Source of the DNA: Methanospirillum hungatei
Lineage (GTDB): Archaea; Halobacteriota; Methanomicrobia; Methanomicrobiales; Methanospirillaceae
DNA: 12,929 nt
Direction: 5' to 3'
Assembly: GCF_020216685.1 (NCBI RefSeq)
Contig: NZ_JAIWNS010000018.1
Span: 1 to 12,929, forward strand
Below are positions 1-6,430 of the stretch, piece after piece (position 1 is the stretch's first letter; each line of letters begins with the position of its first letter). The position numbers were made by a program, and so were the translations under genes. The notes under the pieces are model-generated. The model was given only the letters and a program-made list of their open reading frames with translations, did not search any database and was not told the DNA's origin.

Positions 1-342
1 CAGAGTCAGAATATTGTGAAGTGCATGGCTGTGCAGCCTGTTTGCACACTGAAGGATTGTTCTGAGCAGATATGCATCCTGCGGAATTTCACAGCCTACC
101 GATGCCTCCATGGCGCCGATACCTGCGAGGGTGTGGGCAATCGGACAGATACCACATACACGGGATGAGATCTTGGGTGCCTGGTGCATGGTCTTGCCTA
201 CACACAGTTTCTCAATACCTCTTACCGGAGTGATACTCAGCCAATCTCCACGCTCAATTATTCCCGCATCGTTGACTTTAAGGACAAGCTTGGAGTGTCC
301 TTCATGTCGTGTGGTTGGGGAAACTTCTACTACTTTGGACAA
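1..342 (-). CDS. frhA: Coenzyme F420-reducing [NiFe] hydrogenase alpha subunit, N-terminal part (cut by window edge)
   Basis: This is the large, catalytic subunit of the F420-reducing hydrogenase, which oxidises H2 at a Ni-Fe centre and passes electrons through FrhG/FrhB to F420. The first 114 codons are present and the frame runs off the left edge. Visible motifs are the L1-type TRHEGH at residues 11-16 and RVCGICPIAH at 61-70, whose C63 and C66 are the N-terminal pair of nickel ligands. The start is a TTG at 340-342, preceded by AGGCGA on the minus strand as a possible ribosome binding site. A second in-frame TTG lies 13 codons upstream, and an in-frame stop lies just beyond it. The N-terminus SKVVEVSPTTRHEGH fits where family members normally begin, so the downstream TTG is preferred. 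The rest of an frhADGB-type operon should lie to the left of the window (inference). Confidence 0.93.
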   Translation of the reverse strand, partial: MSKVVEVSPTTRHEGHSKLVLKVNDAGIIERGDWLSITPVRGIEKLCVGKTMHQAPKISSRVCGICPIAHTLAGIGAMEASVGCEIPQDAYLLRTILQCANRLHSHALHNILTL

Positions 343-397
343 GAGAATCGCCTTTGATATTTGTTTGTTCGCAATGCTGTACAACTCATATCAAGAG

Positions 398-416
398 CCC
401 TCAGGAGATCTGAGGG
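398..416. repeat. Inverted repeat CCCTCAG-N5-CTGAGGG upstream of frhA
   Basis: A perfect 7-bp inverted repeat with a 5-nt loop lies about 55 bp upstream of the frhA start. If transcription starts further upstream, near position 435, it would form a GC-rich hairpin in the frhA 5' leader. Otherwise it may be a protein-binding dyad. Confidence 0.6.
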
Positions 417-422
417 TATGAC

Positions 423-436
423 CGTACCATTGTACG
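423..436. repeat. Inverted repeat CGTAC-N4-GTACG upstream of frhA
   Basis: A perfect 5-bp inverted repeat around CATT lies 6 bp beyond the previous dyad (on the side away from frhA). It would be near the predicted transcription start if the TATA-like element at 457-466 drives frhA. It may be an operator half-site pair or part of a structured leader. No function is assigned. Confidence 0.4.
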
Positions 437-438
437 AC

Positions 439-478
439 AAATGGCATTTGGCTATAAGATATATCTAATTTGCCATTT
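439..478 (-). promoter_or_regulatory. Candidate frhA promoter: TATA-like palindrome flanked by AAATGGCA/TGCCATTT arms
   Basis: Inverted 8-bp arms at 439-446 and 471-478 enclose AT-rich DNA with a perfect 10-bp palindrome AGATATATCT at 457-466. Read on the minus strand, TTAGATATATCTTATAG resembles an archaeal TATA box. It would place the start of transcription near 435 and give a leader of roughly 90 nt to the TTG start. The flanking arms have the geometry expected of an operator that overlaps the promoter. This is inferred from pattern only. Confidence 0.4.
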
Positions 479-493
479 GAACGGAAATCATGT

Positions 494-503
494 CACAATT
501 GTG
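494..503. repeat. Perfect 10-bp palindrome CACAATTGTG
   Basis: A fully self-complementary 10-mer within the frhA/HepT gap. It could be a dimeric regulator site, but palindromes of this length also occur by chance, so it is recorded only as part of the dyad cluster. Confidence 0.35.
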
Positions 504-740
504 GGCCGATATCCAGAAGAGATTAATACGAACATACATTTTTTCACAACCAGTATGATACAGAATGGCATGAGTTCATTCTCCTCCCCCTGCAATCAGA
601 ATATAAATAACGCATCATTTTAAGAATTTGAAATAAAAAGAGCTTAATTGAACCAAAATGAAAGCCACCATTCTCGTTTAAGAAATCATTTTTGTGTTAC
701 TGAATCAATCGGAAAATTTTGCTAGCGCCTTTTGGAACGG

Positions 741-767
741 TTTCGGTTTTTTAAAAAAAGACCGAAA
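741..767. repeat. Near-perfect inverted repeat TTTCGGT...ACCGAAA with T/A-run centre
   Basis: TTTCGGT at 741-747 pairs with ACCGAAA at 761-767 across a T-run/A-run centre, so the arms meet almost without a loop. It lies about 115 bp upstream of the HepT-like gene. It may be an operator, an extruding AT-rich structure, or a bidirectional terminator-like element, since each strand carries a T-run inside the structure. Confidence 0.5.
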
Positions 768-843
768 ATAGTCATTTTTACACAAAACTGATGAAGGATA
801 CTGCTTCGCGCTCATACATCTCCTTGAGCAAACCTATAGCAAT

Positions 844-854
844 CGATATATTCC
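844..854 (+). promoter_or_regulatory. Candidate TATA box for the HepT-like gene
   Basis: CGATATATTCC is centred roughly 30-35 bp upstream of the TTG at 880 and ATG at 886. This suits a transcript that begins almost at the start codon (leaderless or nearly so). No Shine-Dalgarno sequence is evident before either start, which agrees with that reading. Confidence 0.4.
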
Positions 855-879
855 GGAAAAAAGACACGTACATGAGTTA

Positions 880-1410
880 TTGGACATGCCTCACGGAACC
901 TGTCTATTTCGATCCACTGCCTGCCAGTCCATACTCTGTGACATCAGGCACTACCTGGAAGATGCCGAAAGTATCTTTAGAAGGAAGGAGCGGTTTGACC
1001 AGGACAGGAGGGATTTTTATGCACGGACCATGGTCCTTTTTGCTTTGACAAACCGACTTATGGATCTGGCACGTGAAGTCAGCCTTATCCGGGGATATAT
1101 CAGATCCGAAGAGCAGGTGAAAAATAAGGTTTTCTTTAAACGACTCCATGATCACGGGGTTATCTCATGGGAGATGCGGCAGCAGATGATAGACCTTGTC
1201 AATTTTCGTAACCAGGTCTCGCATCACTTTTATGAAGTAACAAGAGATGACATTGAAAAAGTCTGGCAGACGATGCCGGTCTGTTCTGAGTTCGTCAGCA
1301 TTATGGAGCAGGAGCTAGTCACGAGTGAACGTATAAAAAAGGGCAGGGTAATTATTGCCGGAACTGCACTTGTCCTGCTGATTCTCGTGCTCCTCTGGTA
1401 TTTTAGCTGA
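880..1410 (+). CDS. HepT-like (DUF86/HEPN-type) protein with C-terminal membrane anchor
   Basis: 176 codons from TTG 880 (ATG 886 is equally possible). The helical body, about residues 15-145, resembles HepT/DUF86 proteins: a helix-rich stretch near MVLFALTNRLMDLAREVSLI, then FFKRLHDHGVISWEM, then LVNFRNQVSHHFYEV at about 106-120. R110 and H115 reproduce the RX4H motif that forms the RNase active site in HEPN/HepT toxins. HepT normally pairs with an MNT nucleotidyltransferase antitoxin that modifies it; no such gene adjoins here. The gene stands alone between a 540-bp gap and convergent mptA. Unusually, residues 157-175 are a strongly hydrophobic segment after a basic stretch (RIKKGR), predicted to anchor the C-terminus in the membrane with the HEPN domain in the cytoplasm. 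Usual HepT proteins are roughly 110-145 aa and soluble. The fold call is confident; toxin activity is not established. Confidence 0.75.
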   Translation: MDMPHGTCLFRSTACQSILCDIRHYLEDAESIFRRKERFDQDRRDFYARTMVLFALTNRLMDLAREVSLIRGYIRSEEQVKNKVFFKRLHDHGVISWEMRQQMIDLVNFRNQVSHHFYEVTRDDIEKVWQTMPVCSEFVSIMEQELVTSERIKKGRVIIAGTALVLLILVLLWYFS

Positions 1411-2389
1411 CATCAAGATTTTCACCATTGATCTCATCCGCAAGCTCGGCAATGGTTGCCTGCCGTTCTGCAAACGCATCATGCTGGTGAATACTCTCTT
1501 CATTATCCTGTGCAATGGTAACCACGGAATCACCGGGAAGATCGCCAAACTCTGCATGGACACGGCGTGCCATCTCTCTGACACAATCCTCTACAAACCG
1601 CGGGTTCTTATGAGCCGAAAGGACCACATGACCCTCATCACCACGCTTTAAGAGTTCAAATATCGGCGTGGACATGGACTGCTTGAGAATCATAATGATC
1701 TTCTCCAGTTTTACGTGACTCTCATCATCGGTTTCGATAGAGAGGAACCCTCTCCCCCGCTGATTATGCGTAGCCATGGGAACTTCCTTAAAGAACGAAT
1801 CGATCTTATCCTTTGCAATATCGAGATGTTCCATAACCTCCCGTGCCCGTTCCTGCATAATATTCTGGGCACACGGACACGCAGTCATACCGGTAACCTC
1901 AGCACCGATACTCTTCCTGACGATAGGGTCTTTAAATGTCCGCTGTGCAATCGCACTGGCAAACACTTTGACTACCTCCTGGCAGAGTGTCCCGGTGACC
2001 GGCGTTTCTCCGGCAACCATGAACTCAGACCGCATCTGCACTTCAGTACGGTCTGCATACTCATGCTTGTCTAAAAGCCTCCGTGCAACACGGCTGCAGA
2101 GCTGCTCGATCTCTTTTACTTCCCCTTCTATCGCAGATTGTAAAACCTCGTCGATAACCTCAAAATTTCTGGAGAGGTTTGCTCCTTTCAGACTGCCGGG
2201 GAGATCTACAAAGATATCAAAGTTGGAGATGAAGATAACCGGACGTTTCCCTGGTCTGGTGACTTCGACCAGTTTTTTTACATTCTTTACACCTACCCTG
2301 GTCAGGTTAATCCTGACATCAGGAAGGGTGGACTGCACATCAGGCAGTTCACGGGAAAAACCCCTTTCAGATGTTTTTAGCAGAGACAT
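1403..2389 (-). CDS. mptA: GTP cyclohydrolase MptA (FolE2/COG1469 family)
   Basis: MptA is the Fe(II)-dependent archaeal GTP cyclohydrolase that converts GTP to 7,8-dihydroneopterin 2',3'-cyclic phosphate, the first step of methanopterin synthesis. The 328-aa product matches the family in length and motifs: TGMTACPCAQ at about 166-175 (C171, C173), ATHNQRGRGFLSIE from 206 with H208, LSAHKNPRFVEDCVRE from about 257, and SIHQHDAFAE at 299-308 with H301 and H303. These Cys and His residues are the expected metal and active-site region. The ATG at 2387-2389 has GAGGG just upstream. The 3' end overlaps the last 8 bp of the convergent HepT-like gene, and the stop codon TAA lies inside that gene's final codons. 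Confidence 0.95.
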   Translation of the reverse strand: MSLLKTSERGFSRELPDVQSTLPDVRINLTRVGVKNVKKLVEVTRPGKRPVIFISNFDIFVDLPGSLKGANLSRNFEVIDEVLQSAIEGEVKEIEQLCSRVARRLLDKHEYADRTEVQMRSEFMVAGETPVTGTLCQEVVKVFASAIAQRTFKDPIVRKSIGAEVTGMTACPCAQNIMQERAREVMEHLDIAKDKIDSFFKEVPMATHNQRGRGFLSIETDDESHVKLEKIIMILKQSMSTPIFELLKRGDEGHVVLSAHKNPRFVEDCVREMARRVHAEFGDLPGDSVVTIAQDNEESIHQHDAFAERQATIAELADEINGENLDVS

Positions 2390-2418
2390 TGCGCCCTCGG
2401 AGAAAAATATTGAGTGGT

Positions 2419-2450
2419 TCCCATAAGTGGGATCCGAAGTATACTAAAAC
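2419..2450 (-). promoter_or_regulatory. Candidate mptA promoter region with small dyad
   Basis: On the minus strand TTTTAGTATACTT (about 2440-2450) resembles a TATA box some 50-60 bp upstream of the mptA ATG. A short dyad TCCCA-N4-TGGGA at 2419-2432 falls where transcription would begin. This is a weak, pattern-based prediction. Confidence 0.3.
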
Positions 2451-2530
2451 TTTTCAGTTGGGATTCTGATTACCTCCTCCTTCATACCCGCAGCCACCGG
2501 TACACCATATCATCTCAACCCTAAAAAAGG

Positions 2531-2541
2531 GATATTTAATT
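2531..2541 (+). promoter_or_regulatory. Candidate TATA box for aif2b
   Basis: GATATTTAATT is centred about 30 bp upstream of the ATG at 2568, the spacing expected for a leaderless or nearly leaderless transcript. It follows a small dyad CCCT-A5-AGGG. No Shine-Dalgarno is evident before the start. Confidence 0.5.
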
Positions 2542-2567
2542 GCGGTTGTGAAAGAAATTATGAACGC

Positions 2568-3179
2568 ATGGTCGAATCATACGAGACCCTTCTGAATAAG
2601 GCATACGAGGAGGTGACAGAACCGTCAGAGGATGGAGAACGCTGGTCATACCCTGAACCCAAATCAATAATTGAGGGGAAGACCACCATCCTTGAGAACT
2701 TCTCAGACATTGTCAGTGCTCTCCGGCGCGATTCTGATCACCTGATGAAATACCTGCTTGGGGAACTTGGTACAGCAGGAAAGATCGACGGGTCACGTGC
2801 AATTTTCAATGGAAAATTTGAAGATTCACTCTTCTCCCCGATGATCCGCAGCTATGTCGATGATTATGTCATATGTTCCGAATGTGGGAAACCTGATACC
2901 AGGCTCTATAAAGATGACCGCATCCTCATGCTCAAATGTGAGGCCTGTGGAAGTCACCGCCCGGTCAGGAAGAGAAAGTCCAAGGTTGAATCCGGATCCT
3001 CCGGTCTTGAACAGGGCAATATCATCGAGGTCAACATCGAATCCACGTCCCGGCGTGGAGACGGAGTGGCAAAAGTCGGGAAATATATCGTGTACGTTGC
3101 CGGTGGTCGCCCGGGCCAGAAGGTAAAAGTGAGAATAGCAAAGATATCAGGGTCAATTATCTTTACAGAAAAACCCTGA
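2568..3179 (+). CDS. Translation initiation factor aIF2 beta subunit with C-terminal TRAM domain
   Basis: This is the beta subunit of aIF2, the heterotrimer that delivers initiator Met-tRNA to the small ribosomal subunit. Residues 1 to about 100 form the aIF2-beta/eIF5 N-terminal helix and alpha-beta core. A zinc ribbon follows with C103/C106 and C124/C127 (CSEC...CEAC). A basic linker at about 131-145 leads to residues 149-203, which have TRAM-domain character: GNIIEVNIESTSRRGDGVAKV, then YIVYVAGGRPGQKVKVRI. TRAM is an RNA-binding beta-barrel also found in MiaB/TrmA-type enzymes. Many archaeal aIF2-beta proteins are about 135-140 aa, so this 203-aa form is an extended version; I recall a similar length in other Methanomicrobia. 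It is divergent from mptA and ends 2 bp before the convergent rpoL stop codon. Confidence 0.94.
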   Translation: MVESYETLLNKAYEEVTEPSEDGERWSYPEPKSIIEGKTTILENFSDIVSALRRDSDHLMKYLLGELGTAGKIDGSRAIFNGKFEDSLFSPMIRSYVDDYVICSECGKPDTRLYKDDRILMLKCEACGSHRPVRKRKSKVESGSSGLEQGNIIEVNIESTSRRGDGVAKVGKYIVYVAGGRPGQKVKVRIAKISGSIIFTEKP

Positions 3180-3181
3180 AT

Positions 3182-3460
3182 CTACTTTTTTACTGATTGT
3201 TCAAGCGAGGATAAGAGTTCCTCGCACTGGCCGGACAGGCGCCTGCATGCATCCAGGACTGGTTTTACCGGGTCGGCCTTATTGTGAGTGGTAACGGTCA
3301 GGACCGGGTCTGAAAACTGAAATTCAATGACATAATTTGCAACGTCAACCGTAGGATCAGTAAGAATCTCGGTCTTTAATGCGTTCATGAATGTATGTCC
3401 CTGGCCGGCAAGAGAAATCCTGACCTTATCCTCACCGAGTTCGAGAACCGTAATATTCAT
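3182..3460 (-). CDS. rpoL: DNA-directed RNA polymerase subunit L (Rpo11/Rpb11)
   Basis: A 92-aa small subunit that pairs with RpoD (Rpo3) to form the archaeal counterpart of the bacterial alpha dimer, nucleating polymerase assembly. The sequence follows the Rpb11 pattern: short beta strands MNITVLELGEDKVRISLAG, then GHTFMNALKTEIL (the conserved HT.xN.L..... helix), a strand pair, NKADPVKPVLDACRRL and a C-terminal helix. Length is typical. The ATG is at 3458-3460. A possible TATA element (TTTATG on the minus strand, near 3497-3502) lies in the 50-bp gap after the MBL-fold gene, so rpoL may have its own promoter as well as lying last in a five-gene same-strand run. It converges with aif2b. Confidence 0.9.
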   Translation of the reverse strand: MNITVLELGEDKVRISLAGQGHTFMNALKTEILTDPTVDVANYVIEFQFSDPVLTVTTHNKADPVKPVLDACRRLSGQCEELLSSLEQSVKK

Positions 3461-3510
3461 TTGTACTTTGTTAGAGTTCAGATCAGATAAAGGTAGAGCG
3501 CATAAACAGA

Positions 3511-4233
3511 TTAAAAGGTGAATACCTCTCCGTCATGACCCTGTCCGGGTGCATCAAACGGAATGATATGACTCATATGCACAATACGGAAATCCTTCAC
3601 CTTCAGTTCTTTCGCAAGCCGTATCGCCTCTTCGTAGTTCAGGTGCTTTTCAACCTTCTTATATGAGTCGGTAAAGAGACCGTCAATGAAGAGCATATCC
3701 ACGCCCCGTAGCAGATCCCAGGACTTTGGCGGGATATATTCATTGGTATCGGACGTATAGCCGATTCTGGTCCTGCCATCTGATATGACGACCCCTGTGG
3801 TAAAGATATTCGGGTGCTCAACCCTGACCAGCGTAACCTCAAGCCCGCAGGTGATAAACGGCGTGTACACCTCAACCGGCCGCTCTTCCCTGATGAGAAA
3901 GTGAAAGACCGGGCTGCATGACGCAAGGACCTCAGGTGCAGCATACACCGGGGGGATCCGCTGAACCCGGTAAAAATCACCAAAACCCATGAAATGATCA
4001 TAATGCCCATGGGTCCAGATGACCGCATCAATCTTCGGCGATCCGGCCTGTAAGAGCTGCCGCCTCAAATCAGGTGTTGTATCGATGATGAGGTGACGGT
4101 TTTCGTTCGTTATCAGAAGAGATGTCCGAAGCCGCTCGATACCTGCCTCTCGTGCATATGTACAGTTTTTACAATGACACCCGACATGCGGTGTCCCTAC
4201 GGCATCCCCGGAGCCCAGGATTCGGATATCCAT
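3511..4233 (-). CDS. PhnP-like metallo-beta-lactamase-fold phosphodiesterase
   Basis: A 240-aa MBL-fold hydrolase. Metal ligands are visible: THGHYDH at 74-80 (H75, H77, D79, H80), H140 in VEHPN, D162 in GYTSDTN and H222 in VHMSH. Near the N-terminus GCHCKNC supplies C19, C21 and C24, the pattern of the structural zinc site in PhnP, which hydrolyses phosphoribosyl 1,2-cyclic phosphate in phosphonate breakdown. No other phn genes are present, so the substrate is unknown; a cyclic phosphate or other phosphodiester is plausible for the PhnP/ElaC-related group. The ATG at 4231-4233 shares one base with the stop codon of the AAA ATPase gene (TGATG), indicating translational coupling and likely joint function. 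It is not RNase Z by length and Cys motif, though related. Confidence 0.85.
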   Translation of the reverse strand: MDIRILGSGDAVGTPHVGCHCKNCTYAREAGIERLRTSLLITNENRHLIIDTTPDLRRQLLQAGSPKIDAVIWTHGHYDHFMGFGDFYRVQRIPPVYAAPEVLASCSPVFHFLIREERPVEVYTPFITCGLEVTLVRVEHPNIFTTGVVISDGRTRIGYTSDTNEYIPPKSWDLLRGVDMLFIDGLFTDSYKKVEKHLNYEEAIRLAKELKVKDFRIVHMSHIIPFDAPGQGHDGEVFTF

Positions 4234-5510
4234 CAGATCCAGTTCCTGGCTTTATGCTCATCTCTGGTTTTTATCAGAAGCTCTCCCTTGGTGATGTCAT
4301 CACGTGAGAGCTCGGTCCGGCCGTCGGTAAGCGCAGAGAGGATCGCCTCACGGACCAGCATCTTCAGATCTGCACCTGAGAACCCTTCGGTCTGCTCTGC
4401 AACCTGTGATATGTCAACATTGGTTTCAGATTCAGTAAGCAGGCGGCGAAGGATTAACTCACGGGTCGGAAGGTCTGGCAGGTCAAAGGGGATGACTTCA
4501 TCAAACCGCCGCCATGCTGCCTCATCCAGAAGCTGGGGGTGATTGGTTGCACCGATAAGGAGGACCCTGTTTCTAATCAGGCTGATCCGGTCAATATTCT
4601 TCAGGAGCGCATTCACCGCCCGCTTCATGGCCCCGTGGTCATCCCCGACTCGACTCTTGGCCAGAAAATCAAACTCGTCAATGAAGAGAATGCAGGGAGA
4701 TAAAAGCCGCGCCACATCAAAGATCCGGTCAATGTTCTTTGATGTCTCTCCCAGGTACTGGGATGTGACCATGGAGAGCCGGACTTCAAGAATCGGCATG
4801 TGAAGCACCCGTGTCAGGGCAAAGGCAAGTGATGTCTTCCCGGTACCTGGCGGTCCGATAAAGAGCAGTTTTCCGATCTCATAGACCCGCCGGCTCTTCA
4901 GAAATTCAAGATGTTCAAGCGCAACCTTCAGTTTGACAATCCGGCTGAGCTGATCTGCAGAGCAGATGATGTCGTCAATCGTCTGCTCCACCTCCTCCGG
5001 TGCACTGATAATAATAAGATCAAGCCCTGATCTGAGCTTGTCATCCTCGGCAAGCATCCGGGAGATCCGCCGGTCAAGATAGATCCTGCTGTCTTCAAAC
5101 CGGGGGTTTCTGTCCCTGACCTCTTCATAGGTGATACTGAATGAGGGATCCTGCTCCCGGGCAAACCAGGCAAGGGCAGGGTTTTTCTCTATCCGTTCCC
5201 GCCCGCCATTCTTCAAAAACCAGGTCAGACCGGCAGGAAGTGAGGTTATCCGAAGCCGGTGGCCGAACTCTTCATATAATGTGAGAGGATGCTTATCCAG
5301 CCTGAGGTGCGCATCAGGAATACCGAGCACCCGCTGCAGGGCACTCTCGGCAACGACAACCGGAGTGCGTTCACCGTCCATGGAATGGATCCCATAGACT
5401 TCACGGGCAACCGGAGTCAGATCGTTGACGTTCAGGTTTGAATACTGATTATAAACCTCAGCAGTCAGGAGCAGTTCTATCAGGTCCAGGATCTCCTCAT
5501 CACGGGTCAT
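4233..5510 (-). CDS. AAA family ATPase with uncharacterised N-terminal region
   Basis: 425 aa. The C-terminal half is a single classical AAA module: Walker A GPPGTGKT at 219-226, Walker B ILFIDEFD at 274-281, a pore-loop-like segment near SQYLGETS (250-257), sensor 1 in IGATNHP (N323), arginine-finger region WRRFDEV at about 333-339, and GFSGADLKMLVREA at about 376-389 in the lid domain. It resembles 26S-protease-regulatory/FtsH/Cdc48-type AAA domains more than replication ATPases. Residues 1 to about 190 are helical and charged and match nothing I recognise; they probably supply substrate or partner specificity. There are no membrane segments and no protease motif (no HEXXH), so it is a remodeller rather than a self-contained protease. 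It is coupled to the downstream MBL-fold gene by a 1-bp stop/start overlap and starts 44 bp after the map stop codon. Confidence 0.88.
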   Translation of the reverse strand: MTRDEEILDLIELLLTAEVYNQYSNLNVNDLTPVAREVYGIHSMDGERTPVVVAESALQRVLGIPDAHLRLDKHPLTLYEEFGHRLRITSLPAGLTWFLKNGGRERIEKNPALAWFAREQDPSFSITYEEVRDRNPRFEDSRIYLDRRISRMLAEDDKLRSGLDLIIISAPEEVEQTIDDIICSADQLSRIVKLKVALEHLEFLKSRRVYEIGKLLFIGPPGTGKTSLAFALTRVLHMPILEVRLSMVTSQYLGETSKNIDRIFDVARLLSPCILFIDEFDFLAKSRVGDDHGAMKRAVNALLKNIDRISLIRNRVLLIGATNHPQLLDEAAWRRFDEVIPFDLPDLPTRELILRRLLTESETNVDISQVAEQTEGFSGADLKMLVREAILSALTDGRTELSRDDITKGELLIKTRDEHKARNWI

Positions 5511-5554
5511 TTCGATAATCCTTATACTACGTTTTCATCACAGAAGAATCGCTA

Positions 5555-6430
5555 TCATGCAGTGGTAACGATACAGCCATCGCCGGTTACGATCATGGTA
5601 TGTTCAGCCTGCGACACATAAGAGCCGGGAACATCAGACAGAACCGGATATGACCTGATGATGCCATCATGTATCAGACGGGAAAGGGCAAGATCTGCTG
5701 ATTTCACATGAACATGCCGTCTGGCAAATGGCATCCCATGCCGGCCCTCAATCTCCTGTAAGATCTTGCGGGCAGCAGGGAGCCTGACCGGACGACGGAT
5801 CTGCTGGGAAAAGATCTCCTCTCTCCTGCCATCATGAACAAAACCGGTACCGGTCGATGCAAAGGGTTCGATTGCAAGGACCATCCCCTCTTCAAGTACC
5901 GCACCACCAGACCCCGGAATATTGGGAACATTCGGGCCTTTATGCAGGCAGTATTGATCTAATCCATGACCGGTGAGGTTTGCAACCGGCAAAAATCCCC
6001 GGCTCTTAATCTCATGTGCAACAATGGCACCAAGGGTTCCGATCGCAACACCCGGCCTGACCGCTGCGATGGCCGCATCACGCGCAACAAGTGAGGCCTC
6101 ACACAGGAGCGGCTGATCTCCGAGATCAACCGTGCAGGCTGTATCAGCGATATATCCATCAAGATGGACACCGAGATCCAGTTTCACCAGATCTCCCTCA
6201 GCAAAGGTCCGGGTATCATCAGGCGAGGGAGTGTCATGAGCTGCCGCCTCATTGAGAGAGATGTTTACCGGAAAGGCAATACCAAACCCCTCATCCAGAA
6301 TGGAGTTCTCAACAAAATCTGCCACTTCAAGGAGCGAGGCACCAACCCGTATCCGCTCTGCTCCTTCAGAAAGGATCTTCTTTGCGGCTGCTCCTGCCTG
6401 CATATACCGGTCAAATATCTCTTCTTTCAC
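5555..6430 (-). CDS. map: Methionine aminopeptidase, type II
   Basis: Removes the initiator methionine from nascent proteins when the second residue is small. The 291-aa length and a roughly 60-residue insertion between the catalytic His and the last Glu (about 196-260) fit archaeal type II enzymes. Active-site and metal residues appear in order: H65 in AAHDTPSP, D85 in KLDLGVHLDGYIADTA, D96 in the same motif, H155 in TGHGLDQY, E188 in AIEPFAS and E276 in SQAEHTMIV. The start is GTG at 6428-6430, overlapping the TGA of the upstream M24 peptidase gene as GTGA, so the two peptidases are translationally coupled. A start this tight to the upstream gene and a correct N-terminal length support the choice. 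Confidence 0.95.
   Translation of the reverse strand: MKEEIFDRYMQAGAAAKKILSEGAERIRVGASLLEVADFVENSILDEGFGIAFPVNISLNEAAAHDTPSPDDTRTFAEGDLVKLDLGVHLDGYIADTACTVDLGDQPLLCEASLVARDAAIAAVRPGVAIGTLGAIVAHEIKSRGFLPVANLTGHGLDQYCLHKGPNVPNIPGSGGAVLEEGMVLAIEPFASTGTGFVHDGRREEIFSQQIRRPVRLPAARKILQEIEGRHGMPFARRHVHVKSADLALSRLIHDGIIRSYPVLSDVPGSYVSQAEHTMIVTGDGCIVTTA

Larger units (their letters stand above)
343..879. other. AT-rich intergenic region between frhA and the HepT-like gene, with several inverted repeats
   Basis: This gap separates divergent genes. No convincing coding sequence is seen: short frames here lack family features or good starts. The sequence becomes clearly AT-rich from about 600 to 790. It contains several separate dyads: CCCTCAG/CTGAGGG at 398-416, CGTAC/GTACG at 423-436, AAATGGCA/TGCCATTT at 439-478 around the palindrome AGATATATCT, CACAATTGTG at 494-503, and a near-palindrome at 741-767. 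A TATA-like string AATATAAATAA lies at about 600-610. The layout suits regulated transcription of frhA, whose expression in methanogens is known to respond to H2 supply, but no specific regulator can be named from sequence. Confidence 0.7.

Noticed and set aside
110..421. Plus-strand open frame opposite frhA
   Set aside because: It is the antisense of a clear FrhA N-terminus and its leader, with no family features.
441..623. 60-aa plus-strand frame in the frhA/HepT gap
   Set aside because: It begins inside a palindromic promoter-like region, has no ribosome binding site and shows no protein-like pattern.
791..1048. 85-aa plus-strand frame before the HepT-like gene
   Set aside because: It starts at a good-looking ATG but is in a different frame and runs through the HepT-like coding sequence. 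The protein has low-complexity composition typical of an out-of-frame reading.
880..1410. A classical MNT-HepT toxin-antitoxin operon
   Set aside because: No nucleotidyltransferase (GSX10DXD) gene lies on either side: upstream is non-coding and downstream is convergent mptA.
2444..2485. 13-residue minus-strand mini-frame (MKEEVIRIPTEKF) ahead of mptA
   Set aside because: It would lie upstream of, and overlap, the probable mptA TATA region, so it is unlikely to be in the transcript. Likely chance.
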